Source of the DNA: an uncultured Eubacteriales bacterium
Lineage (GTDB): Bacteria; Bacillota; Clostridia; Oscillospirales; CAG-272
DNA: 18,690 nucleotides
Direction of reading: 5' to 3'
NCBI GenBank assembly: GCA_934481325.1
Contig: CAKSPL010000013.1
Coordinates: 1 to 18,690, forward strand
In this document: one piece after another, positions 1-7,122 of the stretch
Layout of the letters: every line of letters starts with the position of its first letter
Position numbering within the stretch: position 1 is the first letter of the stretch
Made by a program: the position numbers and the translations under genes
The notes under the pieces: model-generated
What the model was told of the DNA's origin: nothing
What the model saw: only the letters and a program-made list of their open reading frames with translations
Database searches by the model: none

Positions 1-564
1 AACCAGCATCAGAGAAAGCAGTGCCAGATGCCCCGCCACCTTGTGCGGTGCGTTCATCGGTGTATAACGGTCAAAATAGGTGGTGCAAAGGAGCAGAGCG
101 GCACCGAAAATCAGCGCATACCCGCCAAGCAACGGCGCGGAGCCCTCCTCTTTGCCGAATAACGGGAGCAAAAAGTACACGCATCCCGCCAACAACAGCA
201 CCGCCGCCAGCGTCGGTACCACCGTGGGTGCCGACCCCGTTTTGGACGAAAGAATCAGCAAAACGCCCGTAGCGGCAAATGCCGCGGCGGCAAGAGTGTT
301 TCCGAAAAAGGCAACGTTCCCACCCGCGGACGGCAAGGGCGCGGACGCACCCTTTTTCACGCGGAAAAAATAAGAAGCAAACCAAACAAGGCTGACTGCC
401 GCCAGCGTATAGTAAAGAATCGGCAACAACGCCCCCGAGCGGAAATAGCCCGGCTCGCGGTCAAACGCAACGAAAAGCGCAATCGTGCGCAAAGCGCACG
501 CAATCACCGCAAGCACCGCCGTACTGACAAACGAAACAAAAAGCTGATAACGGGAATGTTCCAT
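1..564 (-). CDS. Integral membrane protein of unknown function, C-terminus cut by window edge
   Basis: The frame is open from an ATG at 564-562 to base 1 (188 codons, no stop), so the 3' end lies outside the window. A strong Shine-Dalgarno site (GGGGGAGG, 569-576) sits 4 nt before the ATG. The protein is very hydrophobic, with about five membrane segments: one near residues 8-32, one near 44-66, then paired helices near 84-105 and 113-133, and another near 143-160. A short motif, TYFDRYTPMNAPHK, follows the last of these. I have the impression that this motif recurs in uncharacterised clostridial membrane proteins, but I cannot assign a family or function. A hairpin terminator-like element separates it from the DUF1846 gene upstream, so it is probably its own transcription unit. 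Confidence 0.75.
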   Translation of the reverse strand, partial: MEHSRYQLFVSFVSTAVLAVIACALRTIALFVAFDREPGYFRSGALLPILYYTLAAVSLVWFASYFFRVKKGASAPLPSAGGNVAFFGNTLAAAAFAATGVLLILSSKTGSAPTVVPTLAAVLLLAGCVYFLLPLFGKEEGSAPLLGGYALIFGAALLLCTTYFDRYTPMNAPHKVAGHLALLSLMLV

Positions 565-574
565 AATACCTCCC

Positions 575-590
575 CCGCACCTTGGTGCGG
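575..590 (-). promoter_or_regulatory. 5'-leader hairpin abutting the ribosome binding site
   Basis: A perfect 7-bp inverted repeat (CCGCACC / GGTGCGG, 2-nt loop) ends directly at the GGGGGAGG Shine-Dalgarno site of the membrane-protein gene at 564. Its position could modulate ribosome access; this is inference only. I see no convincing -35/-10 pair further upstream, only AT-rich DNA at 596-616 containing a TATAGT-like hexamer. Confidence 0.35.
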
Positions 591-644
591 ACAGTATTAC
601 TATAACCTATAAATATGAACTTTTCGTGAACATCCGAAAGGAAA

Positions 645-669
645 GCGGTTGAGCCGCAGGCTCAGCCGC
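645..669 (-). terminator. Probable terminator of the DUF1846 gene
   Basis: An 11-bp stem (645-655 with 659-669, one G-T wobble) and a 3-nt loop lies 39 bp past the DUF1846 stop. On the minus strand it is followed by the interrupted T-tract TTTCCTTT. The T-tract is weaker than in the other terminators of this window, so efficiency is uncertain. Confidence 0.5.
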
Positions 670-707
670 CGAAAAGTCCGAAAAATGTGCGCGATTCCTT
701 TCCGGGC

Positions 708-2192
708 TCAGCCGTGGAACAGCTTTTTGGTCTGATAGCGCGGTTCGCAGGTCATCTGCACGCCCAGCTTTTTGAGAACGCTCTCGTCCACCTGGGCGAG
801 AATCACGGTGGAATGTGCCTCACAATGGCGCAATTTGCCCACCTCATTCAGCGCGCGGCGCGCCACGTCGCTGGTTACGGCGCAGATGGAAAGCGCAATC
901 AGCACCTCATCCAGGTGCAGGCGCGGGTTATGATTGCCGAGCGTTTCCACCTTGAGTGCCGACACGGGGGAAAGAATTTCGGGGGAAATCAGATCCTGTG
1001 CCTTGTCAATCCCCGCCAGTGCCTTGAGCGCATTGAGCACCGCGGCGGAAACAGCACCGAGCAACGTGGAGGTCTTGCCGGTTACCACGCGCCCGTCCGA
1101 AAGCTCGATTGCCACAGCGGGGCCGTCGGTTTCCTCCGCGCGCGCCACCGCCTTTGCCACCACGGGGCGGGCGTTGCAATTGATTCCGGCGGACTGCATC
1201 AGCAGTCTGATTTTCTCCGCCTCACTGCCGTCGTTTTCCCCTTTCCGGGCGGCACAGAGTGCCTTGTAATAACGGCGCACGATTTCATCGTTTGCCGCTT
1301 CTCTCACCGCCGCATCGTCCACGATACAAAAGCCCGCCATATTCACCCCCATATCGGTGGGGGATTTGTACGGGCAGGAGCCGTAAATCGACTCAAACAT
1401 CGCGCGCACCACGGGGAAAATTTCCACGTCGCGGTTGTAGTTGACTGCGGTTTTGCCGTACGCCTCCAGGTGGAAGGGGTCAATCATATTCACGTCGCAA
1501 AGGTCGGCGGTTGCCGCCTCGTAGGCGATATTGACGGGGTGCTTGAGCGGGATGCTCCAGATCGGGAAGGTTTCAAATTTGGCATAGCCCGAGCGGATGC
1601 CCCGCTTGTTGTCGTGATACAGCTGGGAAAGGCAGGTTGCCATTTTCCCGGAGCCGGGCCCCGGAGCCGTGACCACCACAAGCGAGCGCGTGGTTTCGAT
1701 GTATTCGTTTTTGCCGTAGCCCTCGTCGCTCACGATTTTTGCCACGTCCATCGGGTACCCCTCAATCGGATAGTGGCGGTACACACGGATACCGAGCGAT
1801 TCCAGGTGCTTCTGAAACGCAATGGCGGCACTCTGCCCCGTGAAACGGGTCAGCACCACACTGCCCACGTACAGCCCGAACCCGCGGAAGGCGTCCACCA
1901 GTCGCAGGACGTCCTGGTCGTAGGTAATGCCAAGATCGCCCCGCACCTTGTTTTTTTCAATATCCGCGGCGTTGATGGCAATCACCACCTCCGCCTCTGC
2001 CGCCAGCTGAACCAGCATCCGGATTTTGCTGTCCGGGGCAAAGCCGGGCAGCACGCGCGCAGCGTGAAAATCGTCAAACAGCTTACCGCCGAATTCCAAG
2101 TACAGCTTGCCGCCGAATTTCGCAATGCGTTCCTTGATATGCTCGGACTGGGTGCGGATATATTTCTCATTGTCAAAGCCGATCTTAAACAT
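708..2192 (-). CDS. DUF1846 (UPF0371) family protein
   Basis: A 494-residue cytosolic protein. The start, MFKIGFDNEKYI, and the following SEHIKERI...GKLYLEFGGKLFDDFHAARVLPGF block are the recognisable N-terminus of the DUF1846/UPF0371 family, and length fits a full-length member. The ATG at 2192 is preferred over an in-frame codon nine residues upstream because GGAGG lies 5 nt ahead of it. Residues 176-184 (APGPGSGKM) form a glycine-rich, P-loop-like segment in which the usual Ser/Thr after the Lys is Met. Family function is not established to my knowledge. It is divergent from the MATE gene, has its own promoter, and is followed by a hairpin. The family assignment is secure; biochemical role unknown. 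Confidence 0.93.
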   Translation of the reverse strand: MFKIGFDNEKYIRTQSEHIKERIAKFGGKLYLEFGGKLFDDFHAARVLPGFAPDSKIRMLVQLAAEAEVVIAINAADIEKNKVRGDLGITYDQDVLRLVDAFRGFGLYVGSVVLTRFTGQSAAIAFQKHLESLGIRVYRHYPIEGYPMDVAKIVSDEGYGKNEYIETTRSLVVVTAPGPGSGKMATCLSQLYHDNKRGIRSGYAKFETFPIWSIPLKHPVNIAYEAATADLCDVNMIDPFHLEAYGKTAVNYNRDVEIFPVVRAMFESIYGSCPYKSPTDMGVNMAGFCIVDDAAVREAANDEIVRRYYKALCAARKGENDGSEAEKIRLLMQSAGINCNARPVVAKAVARAEETDGPAVAIELSDGRVVTGKTSTLLGAVSAAVLNALKALAGIDKAQDLISPEILSPVSALKVETLGNHNPRLHLDEVLIALSICAVTSDVARRALNEVGKLRHCEAHSTVILAQVDESVLKKLGVQMTCEPRYQTKKLFHG

Positions 2193-2228
2193 AATTCCTC
2201 CGTGAAGTGCAATTTTCATACAAGTGTT

Positions 2229-2258
2229 AGTATACCATATTCACCCCCTTCCCGACAA
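2229..2258 (-). promoter_or_regulatory. Promoter of the DUF1846 gene
   Basis: On the minus strand a TTGTCG -35 (2258-2253), an 18-bp spacer and a TATACT -10 (2234-2229) lie about 35 bp before the DUF1846 ATG. Four of six and five of six bases match the SigA consensus. Confidence 0.6.
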
Positions 2259-2365
2259 GATGTTTTTCGGATTTTCGACAATTTGCCCGCGTATTTGTGG
2301 AACCTTGACAAAAAAACGACACGCGGCGCGGCGGATTTTTCAAATCGGGAAATCGGGAAAACCGC

Positions 2366-2394
2366 TTGACAAAGCCCGACCTGTCGTTTATAAT
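2366..2394 (+). promoter_or_regulatory. Perfect consensus promoter of the MATE gene
   Basis: TTGACA (2366-2371), 17-bp spacer, TATAAT (2389-2394): an exact SigA-type consensus. Transcription should begin near 2401, leaving a leader of about 107 nt before the proposed MATE start. Confidence 0.9.
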
Positions 2395-2400
2395 ACGGTG

Positions 2401-2507
2401 GGAGTGTCCCCCCCGCCGGTCAGGGGGCAGGTTGATTCCGATAACCCCGGCGGCGTGTTCCGCCCGTGAATCGCCCCCGCGCAATGCGGGGCAGAAAGAG
2501 GCTTTTC
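2401..2507 (+). promoter_or_regulatory. GC-rich structured leader of the MATE gene with competing stems
   Basis: Three stems can be drawn: CCGCCGG (2413-2419) with CCGGCGG (2447-2453); GGCGG (2449-2453) with CCGCC (2460-2464); CCCCGC (2475-2480) with GCGGGG (2486-2491). The first two share bases 2449-2453 and exclude each other, as in attenuators. No known riboswitch class matches convincingly, and GC-rich DNA can give such pairs by chance. A GTG (2466) and an ATG (2484) in the MATE frame lie in this structured part without a Shine-Dalgarno site. Confidence 0.35.
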
Positions 2508-3935
2508 TTGATCCGATCCGCGAAAAGCACCCGCGCCGTTGCGGATATGACGCACGGACCGTTGCTTGGAAAAATTATTCTGTTTGTTCTTCCGCTGATG
2601 CTGACAAATCTGTTGCAGGTTTTGTACAATGCGGCGGATATGATGGTGGTCAGCCTTTCCCACGAGGCAAATTCCGTGGGTGCCATCAGCACCACCGGCG
2701 CGTTTATCAATCTGGTGCTGAATGTTTTCATCGGCTTTTCGGTCGGTGCCAACGTGGTGGTGGCACGCTGTATCGGTGCAAAGGATCACGACCAGGTAGA
2801 ACGCGCGGTACATACCTCACTGCTGATGAGCGTGATTTTCGGCGTAATCGGCAGTGGCATCGGCATTGCCGTTTCCCGCCCTGTACTCGGCGCAATGGGC
2901 GTGGCGGAAAACCTGCTGGATCTTGCGCTGACTTATACCCTGATTTATTTTATCGGCGTGCCGTTTCTCTCCGTCACCAACTACTGTATTGCCATTCTCC
3001 GCGCCAAGGGTGACACCCGCACGCCGCTGATCGTGCTGACTGCCACCGGGCTTCTCAATGTGGGGCTGAACTTCTTCTTCGTGTTGGTGTGCCGGATGTC
3101 GGTGGACGGCGTGGCAATTGCCACTTCCATCTCCAACGCCGTTTCGGCGGTGATTCTTCTGATCGTTCTCTCGCACGACAAAACCGCGTGCCGCTTTTCG
3201 GTGCGGCGATTGCGGATTGACCCCCGCGCGTTCCGTCAGATTGTCAGCATCGGAATCCCGGCAGGCATTCAGGGCGCGCTGTTCTCTCTTTCCAATATGC
3301 TGATTACCTCATCGATTCTGAAGGTGGACGCGGCATCCTGCCCGCCCGATGCGGCATACCGCCCGGTGGTGGGCGGCAACGGGGCGGCGGCAAACCTGGA
3401 GGGCTTTGTATATACCGCCACCAACTCGGTTTATCAGGCGGCAATCACCTTTACCGGGCAGAATGTGGGCGCGGCGGAATATAAGCGGATCTTTCGCGTG
3501 ATGTCCTGCTGTTACGGCGTCACCTTCTGCATCGCCGTCACCGTGGGCGGGATTCTTCTGCTCCTGCGCCAGCCCCTGCTTGCCCTTTACGGCGTGGCTC
3601 CGGGTGCGGAGGGCTCGCTGGAAGCCATCGAATACAACGCCGCCGTCACCCGTATGATGATTACCTTTATCCCCTACTTTACACTTGCCTTTATGGAGGT
3701 CGGCTCCGGGGTTCTACGCGGTCTCGGGCGTTCCACCACCTCCACGGTGGTGTCGCTGGTCGGCTCCTGCCTGTTGCGTGTCGTGTGGATATACACGGTG
3801 TTCCGCGCACTCGGCACACTGGAATCCATCTACGTTTCCTATCCGATCTCGTGGGCGTTGACCGCTCTGGTGCATTTCACCTGCTGTATGGTCGTCATCC
3901 GCCGCCTGATGCGGGCAAAACAACCGGCAATGTAA
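2508..3935 (+). CDS. MATE family multidrug/toxin efflux transporter
   Basis: A 12-helix exporter of the MATE (DinF/NorM-like) branch of the MOP superfamily, using ion gradients to expel organic cations or metabolites. The MTHGPLLGKIILFVLPLMLTNLLQVLYNAAD segment, the start of the first half, and the second half beginning near IVSIGIPAGIQGALFSLSNM are typical of clostridial MATE proteins, as is the total length (about 475 residues). The start is uncertain. TTG at 2508 has AGAGG six nt upstream and gives a short hydrophilic N-terminus; GTG 2466 and ATG 2547 are in frame but lack a ribosome site. It is monocistronic, expressed from a consensus promoter and ended by a strong hairpin. The substrate cannot be inferred. 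Confidence 0.92.
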   Translation: MIRSAKSTRAVADMTHGPLLGKIILFVLPLMLTNLLQVLYNAADMMVVSLSHEANSVGAISTTGAFINLVLNVFIGFSVGANVVVARCIGAKDHDQVERAVHTSLLMSVIFGVIGSGIGIAVSRPVLGAMGVAENLLDLALTYTLIYFIGVPFLSVTNYCIAILRAKGDTRTPLIVLTATGLLNVGLNFFFVLVCRMSVDGVAIATSISNAVSAVILLIVLSHDKTACRFSVRRLRIDPRAFRQIVSIGIPAGIQGALFSLSNMLITSSILKVDAASCPPDAAYRPVVGGNGAAANLEGFVYTATNSVYQAAITFTGQNVGAAEYKRIFRVMSCCYGVTFCIAVTVGGILLLLRQPLLALYGVAPGAEGSLEAIEYNAAVTRMMITFIPYFTLAFMEVGSGVLRGLGRSTTSTVVSLVGSCLLRVVWIYTVFRALGTLESIYVSYPISWALTALVHFTCCMVVIRRLMRAKQPAM

Positions 3936-3974
3936 AAAAACCGGGCTGTTGCCAAGCAACAGCCCGGTTTTTTT
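3934..3974. terminator. Bidirectional terminator between MATE and the metal exporter
   Basis: A 12-bp perfect GC-rich stem (3941-3952 with 3956-3967, loop CAA) is flanked by seven A (3934-3940) and seven T (3968-3974). It can therefore terminate both the plus-strand MATE transcript and the converging minus-strand exporter transcript. The MATE stop codon overlaps the A-tract. Confidence 0.95.
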
Positions 3975-4002
3975 CGGCAATGCCGGACGAGCCGGCGGCT
4001 TT

Positions 4003-4905
4003 TCACAGCCCGAGCAAGGCTCCGAGCGGCGTGAGGTCAAACAGCACCCCCACCCCGGTGCCGATGAGCACCAATGCCAACAGGAGAAACACGGTTTGCC
4101 GCCGCGGGCGGTTGGTGCGCACCAGCACCAAAAGCCCTGCTCCTGCACCCGGCAGAAGCCCCGCCAGCATCACGCCGGCAGGCACCACGCCCGCCGCGTA
4201 GAACGAAGCCAGTGCCACCGATGCGGCACAGTTCGGAATCAGACCGATCAACGCCCCGAGCAGCTCTCGCAGGATCGGAAGCCCGCCCACCAGAACGGCA
4301 ATCCGTTCCTGCCCCACAAGGGTCAGCACCGTGCCGAGTGCCAGATTCACCGCAAGCACGAAAAGCACGATGTGCAGAGTGTGATGCAGGGCGGAGCGGA
4401 AAATGCCCTTTTCGCAATGGCAATGCTCCTCCTCGCAGATGTCGGTCATATGCGGGGCTTCTTTGGTGCGAAACAGCAGATCCGCCACAAAGCCCGCCAC
4501 CACTGCCACCGTAAATTTGATCCCGAGCAGTAAAAACACCCGATGAAGCGGCACCGCACTGCCAAGCAATACCGGAATCATTTCATCCGAGGTGGCAAGA
4601 AAAACGGCAATCAGGGTGCCTACCGTCACCACACGTGCCGAATACAGCCCCGCCGCCACTGCGGAAAACCCGCATTGCGGCAACAGCCCCAGCGCGGCAC
4701 CCGCAAGAGGACCGACCCGCCCCGCCCTGCCGACGGCGGTTTTGAGCCGATCGCCCGCGCGGTGCTCCAAAAATTCCATAAACAGATAGGTCAGAAACAG
4801 AAACGGCAACAGCTTTGCGGTGTCAAGCAGTGCGTCCGAAATAATTTCCCACGCGGTGGCGAAAAAGTTTCCGCCACCCGCGCTGATGTGTAAAGCAGTG
4901 TTCAA
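4003..4905 (-). CDS. Putative heavy-metal/manganese exporter (PF11449, ArsP_2-like)
   Basis: A 300-residue membrane protein built of two related halves. Half 1 carries GLLPQCGFSAVAAGLYSARV (73-92) and TSDEMIP (105-111); half 2 carries GLIPNCAASVALASFYAAGV (221-240). This is the pattern of the family annotated as a 10-TM heavy-metal exporter or putative manganese transporter. The linker between the halves (152-164) is rich in His, Cys and acidic residues (C157, H161, C162, H163, C164), a likely cytosolic metal-binding loop. The start is TTG at 4905, the first usable start codon after an upstream in-frame stop; the Shine-Dalgarno (AAAGGG) is weak and far. It lies 115 bp behind the Fur-family gene with no clear promoter between, so probably co-transcribed. 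Substrate metal not determinable. Confidence 0.82.
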   Translation of the reverse strand: MNTALHISAGGGNFFATAWEIISDALLDTAKLLPFLFLTYLFMEFLEHRAGDRLKTAVGRAGRVGPLAGAALGLLPQCGFSAVAAGLYSARVVTVGTLIAVFLATSDEMIPVLLGSAVPLHRVFLLLGIKFTVAVVAGFVADLLFRTKEAPHMTDICEEEHCHCEKGIFRSALHHTLHIVLFVLAVNLALGTVLTLVGQERIAVLVGGLPILRELLGALIGLIPNCAASVALASFYAAGVVPAGVMLAGLLPGAGAGLLVLVRTNRPRRQTVFLLLALVLIGTGVGVLFDLTPLGALLGL

Positions 4906-4951
4906 GTTGAATGATACCCTTTCTTTTCCCGTGTGAATCCTTCAGAAGCGA

Positions 4952-5053
4952 TTCCCGGCGTTTCTTCCGCGGGATTCCCACATTCATATTTTAGCTTTTA
5001 TTTCCTAATCCGCGCTATGCTCACTCTTTTGCGGTTCCCGGCGTTTCTTCCGC
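4952..5053. repeat. 19-bp direct repeat spanning the fur 3' end and the fur-exporter gap
   Basis: The 19-mer TTCCCGGCGTTTCTTCCGC occurs at 4952-4970 (intergenic) and exactly again at 5035-5053 (last codons of the Fur-family gene, encoding part of AEETPGT). Flanking bases diverge. It may mark a small duplication of the gene's tail. Confidence 0.7.
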
Positions 5054-5506
5054 CGGTTCCGGGTTCTCTCTTTCTGCCGTTGCCGTTTTTTTACGGCACT
5101 CCGCCCTGCCGCAGGCGGCACACACGCCGTAAAACACGGTTTTTCCGCTGTCCACCGTAAACCCGTGTTCTCCGGCAAGCATCCCGGCAATTTCCGCGCC
5201 GCAACCGCAGGTCAGGTGCGTCACCCGCCCGCAGACCGTGCATTGCAAATGAAAATGCGTGCGGCAGGCCTCGCCGCCCTCGCCCACGAACTGATAAACC
5301 GCCCCGCCGTCCGCATCCTTGGTGCGCCGCAAAACGCCCTCCTCGCACAGCACGGTAATCAGCCGATACACCGAGCTGTTTCCGGGTGCGTGACCCGTTG
5401 CGGCAAGCCCCTCGCAGATTTCCTTTGCGCTTTGCGGGCGCGCCGCGGCGTGCGCGGCAAGATATGCCGTCAGCTGTGTCCTGCCCGCCGTCTGATAGTG
5501 CTTCAT
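5021..5506 (-). CDS. Fur-family metalloregulator
   Basis: A 161-residue regulator: N-terminal winged helix with the recognition region APGNSSVYRLITVLCEEGVLRR, then a dimerisation/metal domain with THFHLQCTVCGRVTHLTC and a second CAAC pair (GVCAACGR). The two CxxC pairs are the structural zinc site of many Fur/Zur/PerR proteins, and the His-rich HFH segment belongs to the metal-sensing area. The tail after residue ~145 is charged and low-complexity. ATG 5506 is chosen over an in-frame GTG four codons upstream because GAGGG lies 5 nt before it. It probably autoregulates through the box at its own promoter and controls the exporter downstream. Whether it senses Fe, Mn or Zn cannot be told from sequence. 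Confidence 0.9.
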   Translation of the reverse strand: MKHYQTAGRTQLTAYLAAHAAARPQSAKEICEGLAATGHAPGNSSVYRLITVLCEEGVLRRTKDADGGAVYQFVGEGGEACRTHFHLQCTVCGRVTHLTCGCGAEIAGMLAGEHGFTVDSGKTVFYGVCAACGRAECRKKTATAERENPEPAEETPGTAKE

Positions 5507-5526
5507 CAAATCCCTCACTTACAATT

Positions 5527-5541
5527 TGAGAATCATTCTCA
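5527..5541. promoter_or_regulatory. Fur-type operator (7-1-7 palindrome)
   Basis: TGAGAAT-C-ATTCTCA is a perfect 7-1-7 inverted repeat matching the Fur-box core (TGAnAATnATTnTCA type) and differs from typical PerR and Zur boxes. It begins 2 bp downstream of the -10 of the regulator's promoter, covering the expected transcription start, so binding should block initiation. Confidence 0.88.
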
Positions 5542-5542
5542 T

Positions 5543-5571
5543 ATTGTAGCACGCCGCCGGAAGTTTGTCAA
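5543..5571 (-). promoter_or_regulatory. Promoter of the Fur/exporter unit
   Basis: On the minus strand: TTGACA (5571-5566), 17-bp spacer, TACAAT (5548-5543). Near-perfect consensus, about 37 bp before the Fur-family ATG and directly followed by the Fur box. Confidence 0.88.
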
Positions 5572-5724
5572 GCCCTCTCCCGCATTTTTCGACGAAATGC
5601 CCGGCAGGCACATCCGGCAAGGCACCCGAAAAGAGTCATTTCTCCCGAAAAGCCGCGCAGGAAACGGCTGTCGGACTTTGCCCCGCAAACCCGCGCCCGG
5701 CGGCGGCTACCGAAATTTTCTCGC

Positions 5725-5769
5725 AAAAAAAAACACGGCGGGAGCCGTAAGGCTCCCGCCGTGTTTTTT
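5725..5769 (-). terminator. Terminator of the glycan operon
   Basis: A 16-bp stem (5731-5746 with 5751-5766, loop GTAA) starts within 6 bp of the stop of the last operon gene and, read on the minus strand, is followed by a nine-base T-tract. A T-tract also exists on the plus side, so it can work both ways. The remaining gap down to 5572 shows no gene or other feature. Confidence 0.95.
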
Positions 5770-5774
5770 CATCG

Positions 5775-7115
5775 TTATTCTTTCTCTTTTTCCGAGGAAG
5801 GAATCAAAGTCTCCTTCTCCTTATCCTCCACGTCCTTCACGCTGATGGCGTGCTTGTGCGCAATCGGTTGCCAATCCACGCGCGAGAACAGTGCCACTGC
5901 CGAAATCGGCACATAGGTCAGCATAAAGATGGGAAAGGTGAAAAACAGTAACACCGCTTTGAACTTGTTGCAATGAATCTTTTTCCACTCCGTAACCAGC
6001 GTAAAGAAGCCCAGCACAAAGAAGATGCCGTAGCCGTACGCCAAGGACACGCCGATGTCTTTGAGAATCGAAACCGAACACTCGCCCTCCACAAACAGGT
6101 TGATGATAAACAGGGAAATCATCACACTGAGCTGAACAATCGACAGCACAAAGGCGGGCATAATGTTCATCGTCATATCAAAGCAGGACCAATGCAGTTT
6201 CAGGCTCCCCGTCAGCAGTTTTTTTCCGTAATTGCGGAACACCTGGAAATAACCCTTTGCCCAGCGTTTTCTCTGCTTCCACGACTGGCGGAAGGTTTCG
6301 GGCTGTTCGTCAAACAGCTCCGCCCAGTGGCAGTATCCGATTTTCTCGCGATGAATGGCGCAGTCGGCGGTAAACTCGATGTCCTCGGTCAGCAGAAAGT
6401 GCTTCCAGCCCCCGTTGCGCTCGATGATGGAGGATTCCACCAAAAAGCCCGTTCCCGAGATGGCGGCGTTGGTGCGGAGAATAGAGCGCGGGTTGTTCAG
6501 ATGCCGGGACTCCCGCATAAACCACAGCGCATAGCCCGCGCTGACCCAGTTGGCACCGTAATTTTTGGAATTGCGGTAGGAGGTCAGCACCGGGTAACCG
6601 GCACAGTGCGCCTTGTCCATCTCCTCCACGTAATTGGGGCGGATCAGATTGTCCGCGTCCAGTACGATGTACGCTTCAAACGCGCGCAGCCCGTAATCGT
6701 CCCTGATATGCTCAAACAGGTATTCCAGCGCATAACCCTTGCCCACAAACTCCTTGTTCTGCCTCTCGTAGACCACGGCACCGGCTTCCCTTGCCACGTC
6801 TGCCGTGCGGTCGGTGCAGTTGTCCGCCACCACGAACACGGTCAGCTTATCCTTGGGATAGGTCTGCTCCGACACGGTTTTAAGCAGTGCCGGCAACACG
6901 TTTTCTTCGTTTCGTGCGGCAATCACTACCGCGTAATGCTTGGACTGATCGGTTTTTTTGTAACGCAGAGGTCGGTGAATCAGAGCCACAAAAATGTAGA
7001 AGAACTGATAGAAATACAGCACGGTAAACAGCGTGCCGATTACGGCACTGCAATAAGCACCAACTGCTTCCACAGGTCCCAGCCCTGCGGCTATGGAGTG
7101 AACATACTCAAACAT
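5775..7115 (-). CDS. Membrane GT2 glycosyltransferase, cellulose-synthase-like (processive type)
   Basis: A 446-residue inner-membrane transferase using a nucleotide sugar. An N-terminal helix (about 20-45) precedes a GT-A domain with AARNE (66-70), DNCTD (98-102), DAD (153-155), TED (243-245) and QRKRW (281-285). D, DxD, TED and Q(R/Q)xRW are the catalytic/processivity motifs of the cellulose/hyaluronan/chitin synthase group. At least three C-terminal helices follow (about 310-400), then a charged tail. ATG 7115 is chosen because GAGGT precedes it; an in-frame codon nine residues upstream overlaps the preceding gene. It is the last gene of the nine-gene operon. It may build the main chain or extend a side chain; the sugar is unknown. 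Confidence 0.92.
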   Translation of the reverse strand: MFEYVHSIAAGLGPVEAVGAYCSAVIGTLFTVLYFYQFFYIFVALIHRPLRYKKTDQSKHYAVVIAARNEENVLPALLKTVSEQTYPKDKLTVFVVADNCTDRTADVAREAGAVVYERQNKEFVGKGYALEYLFEHIRDDYGLRAFEAYIVLDADNLIRPNYVEEMDKAHCAGYPVLTSYRNSKNYGANWVSAGYALWFMRESRHLNNPRSILRTNAAISGTGFLVESSIIERNGGWKHFLLTEDIEFTADCAIHREKIGYCHWAELFDEQPETFRQSWKQRKRWAKGYFQVFRNYGKKLLTGSLKLHWSCFDMTMNIMPAFVLSIVQLSVMISLFIINLFVEGECSVSILKDIGVSLAYGYGIFFVLGFFTLVTEWKKIHCNKFKAVLLFFTFPIFMLTYVPISAVALFSRVDWQPIAHKHAISVKDVEDKEKETLIPSSEKEKE

Positions 7116-7122
7116 AATTACC

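Noticed and set aside
687..2369. A 560-codon plus-strand open frame over the DUF1846 gene
   Set aside because: Exact antisense of a secure gene, His/Arg-rich composition, no ribosome site.
2420..2465. Resemblance of the MATE leader to the 3' half of a TPP riboswitch (GATTCCGATAA...CCGGCG) or to a cobalamin element
   Set aside because: The 5' TPP signature (CTGAGA) and the GAACCTGAT block are missing, the needed P4/P5 pairing does not form, and the length is too short for a cobalamin riboswitch.
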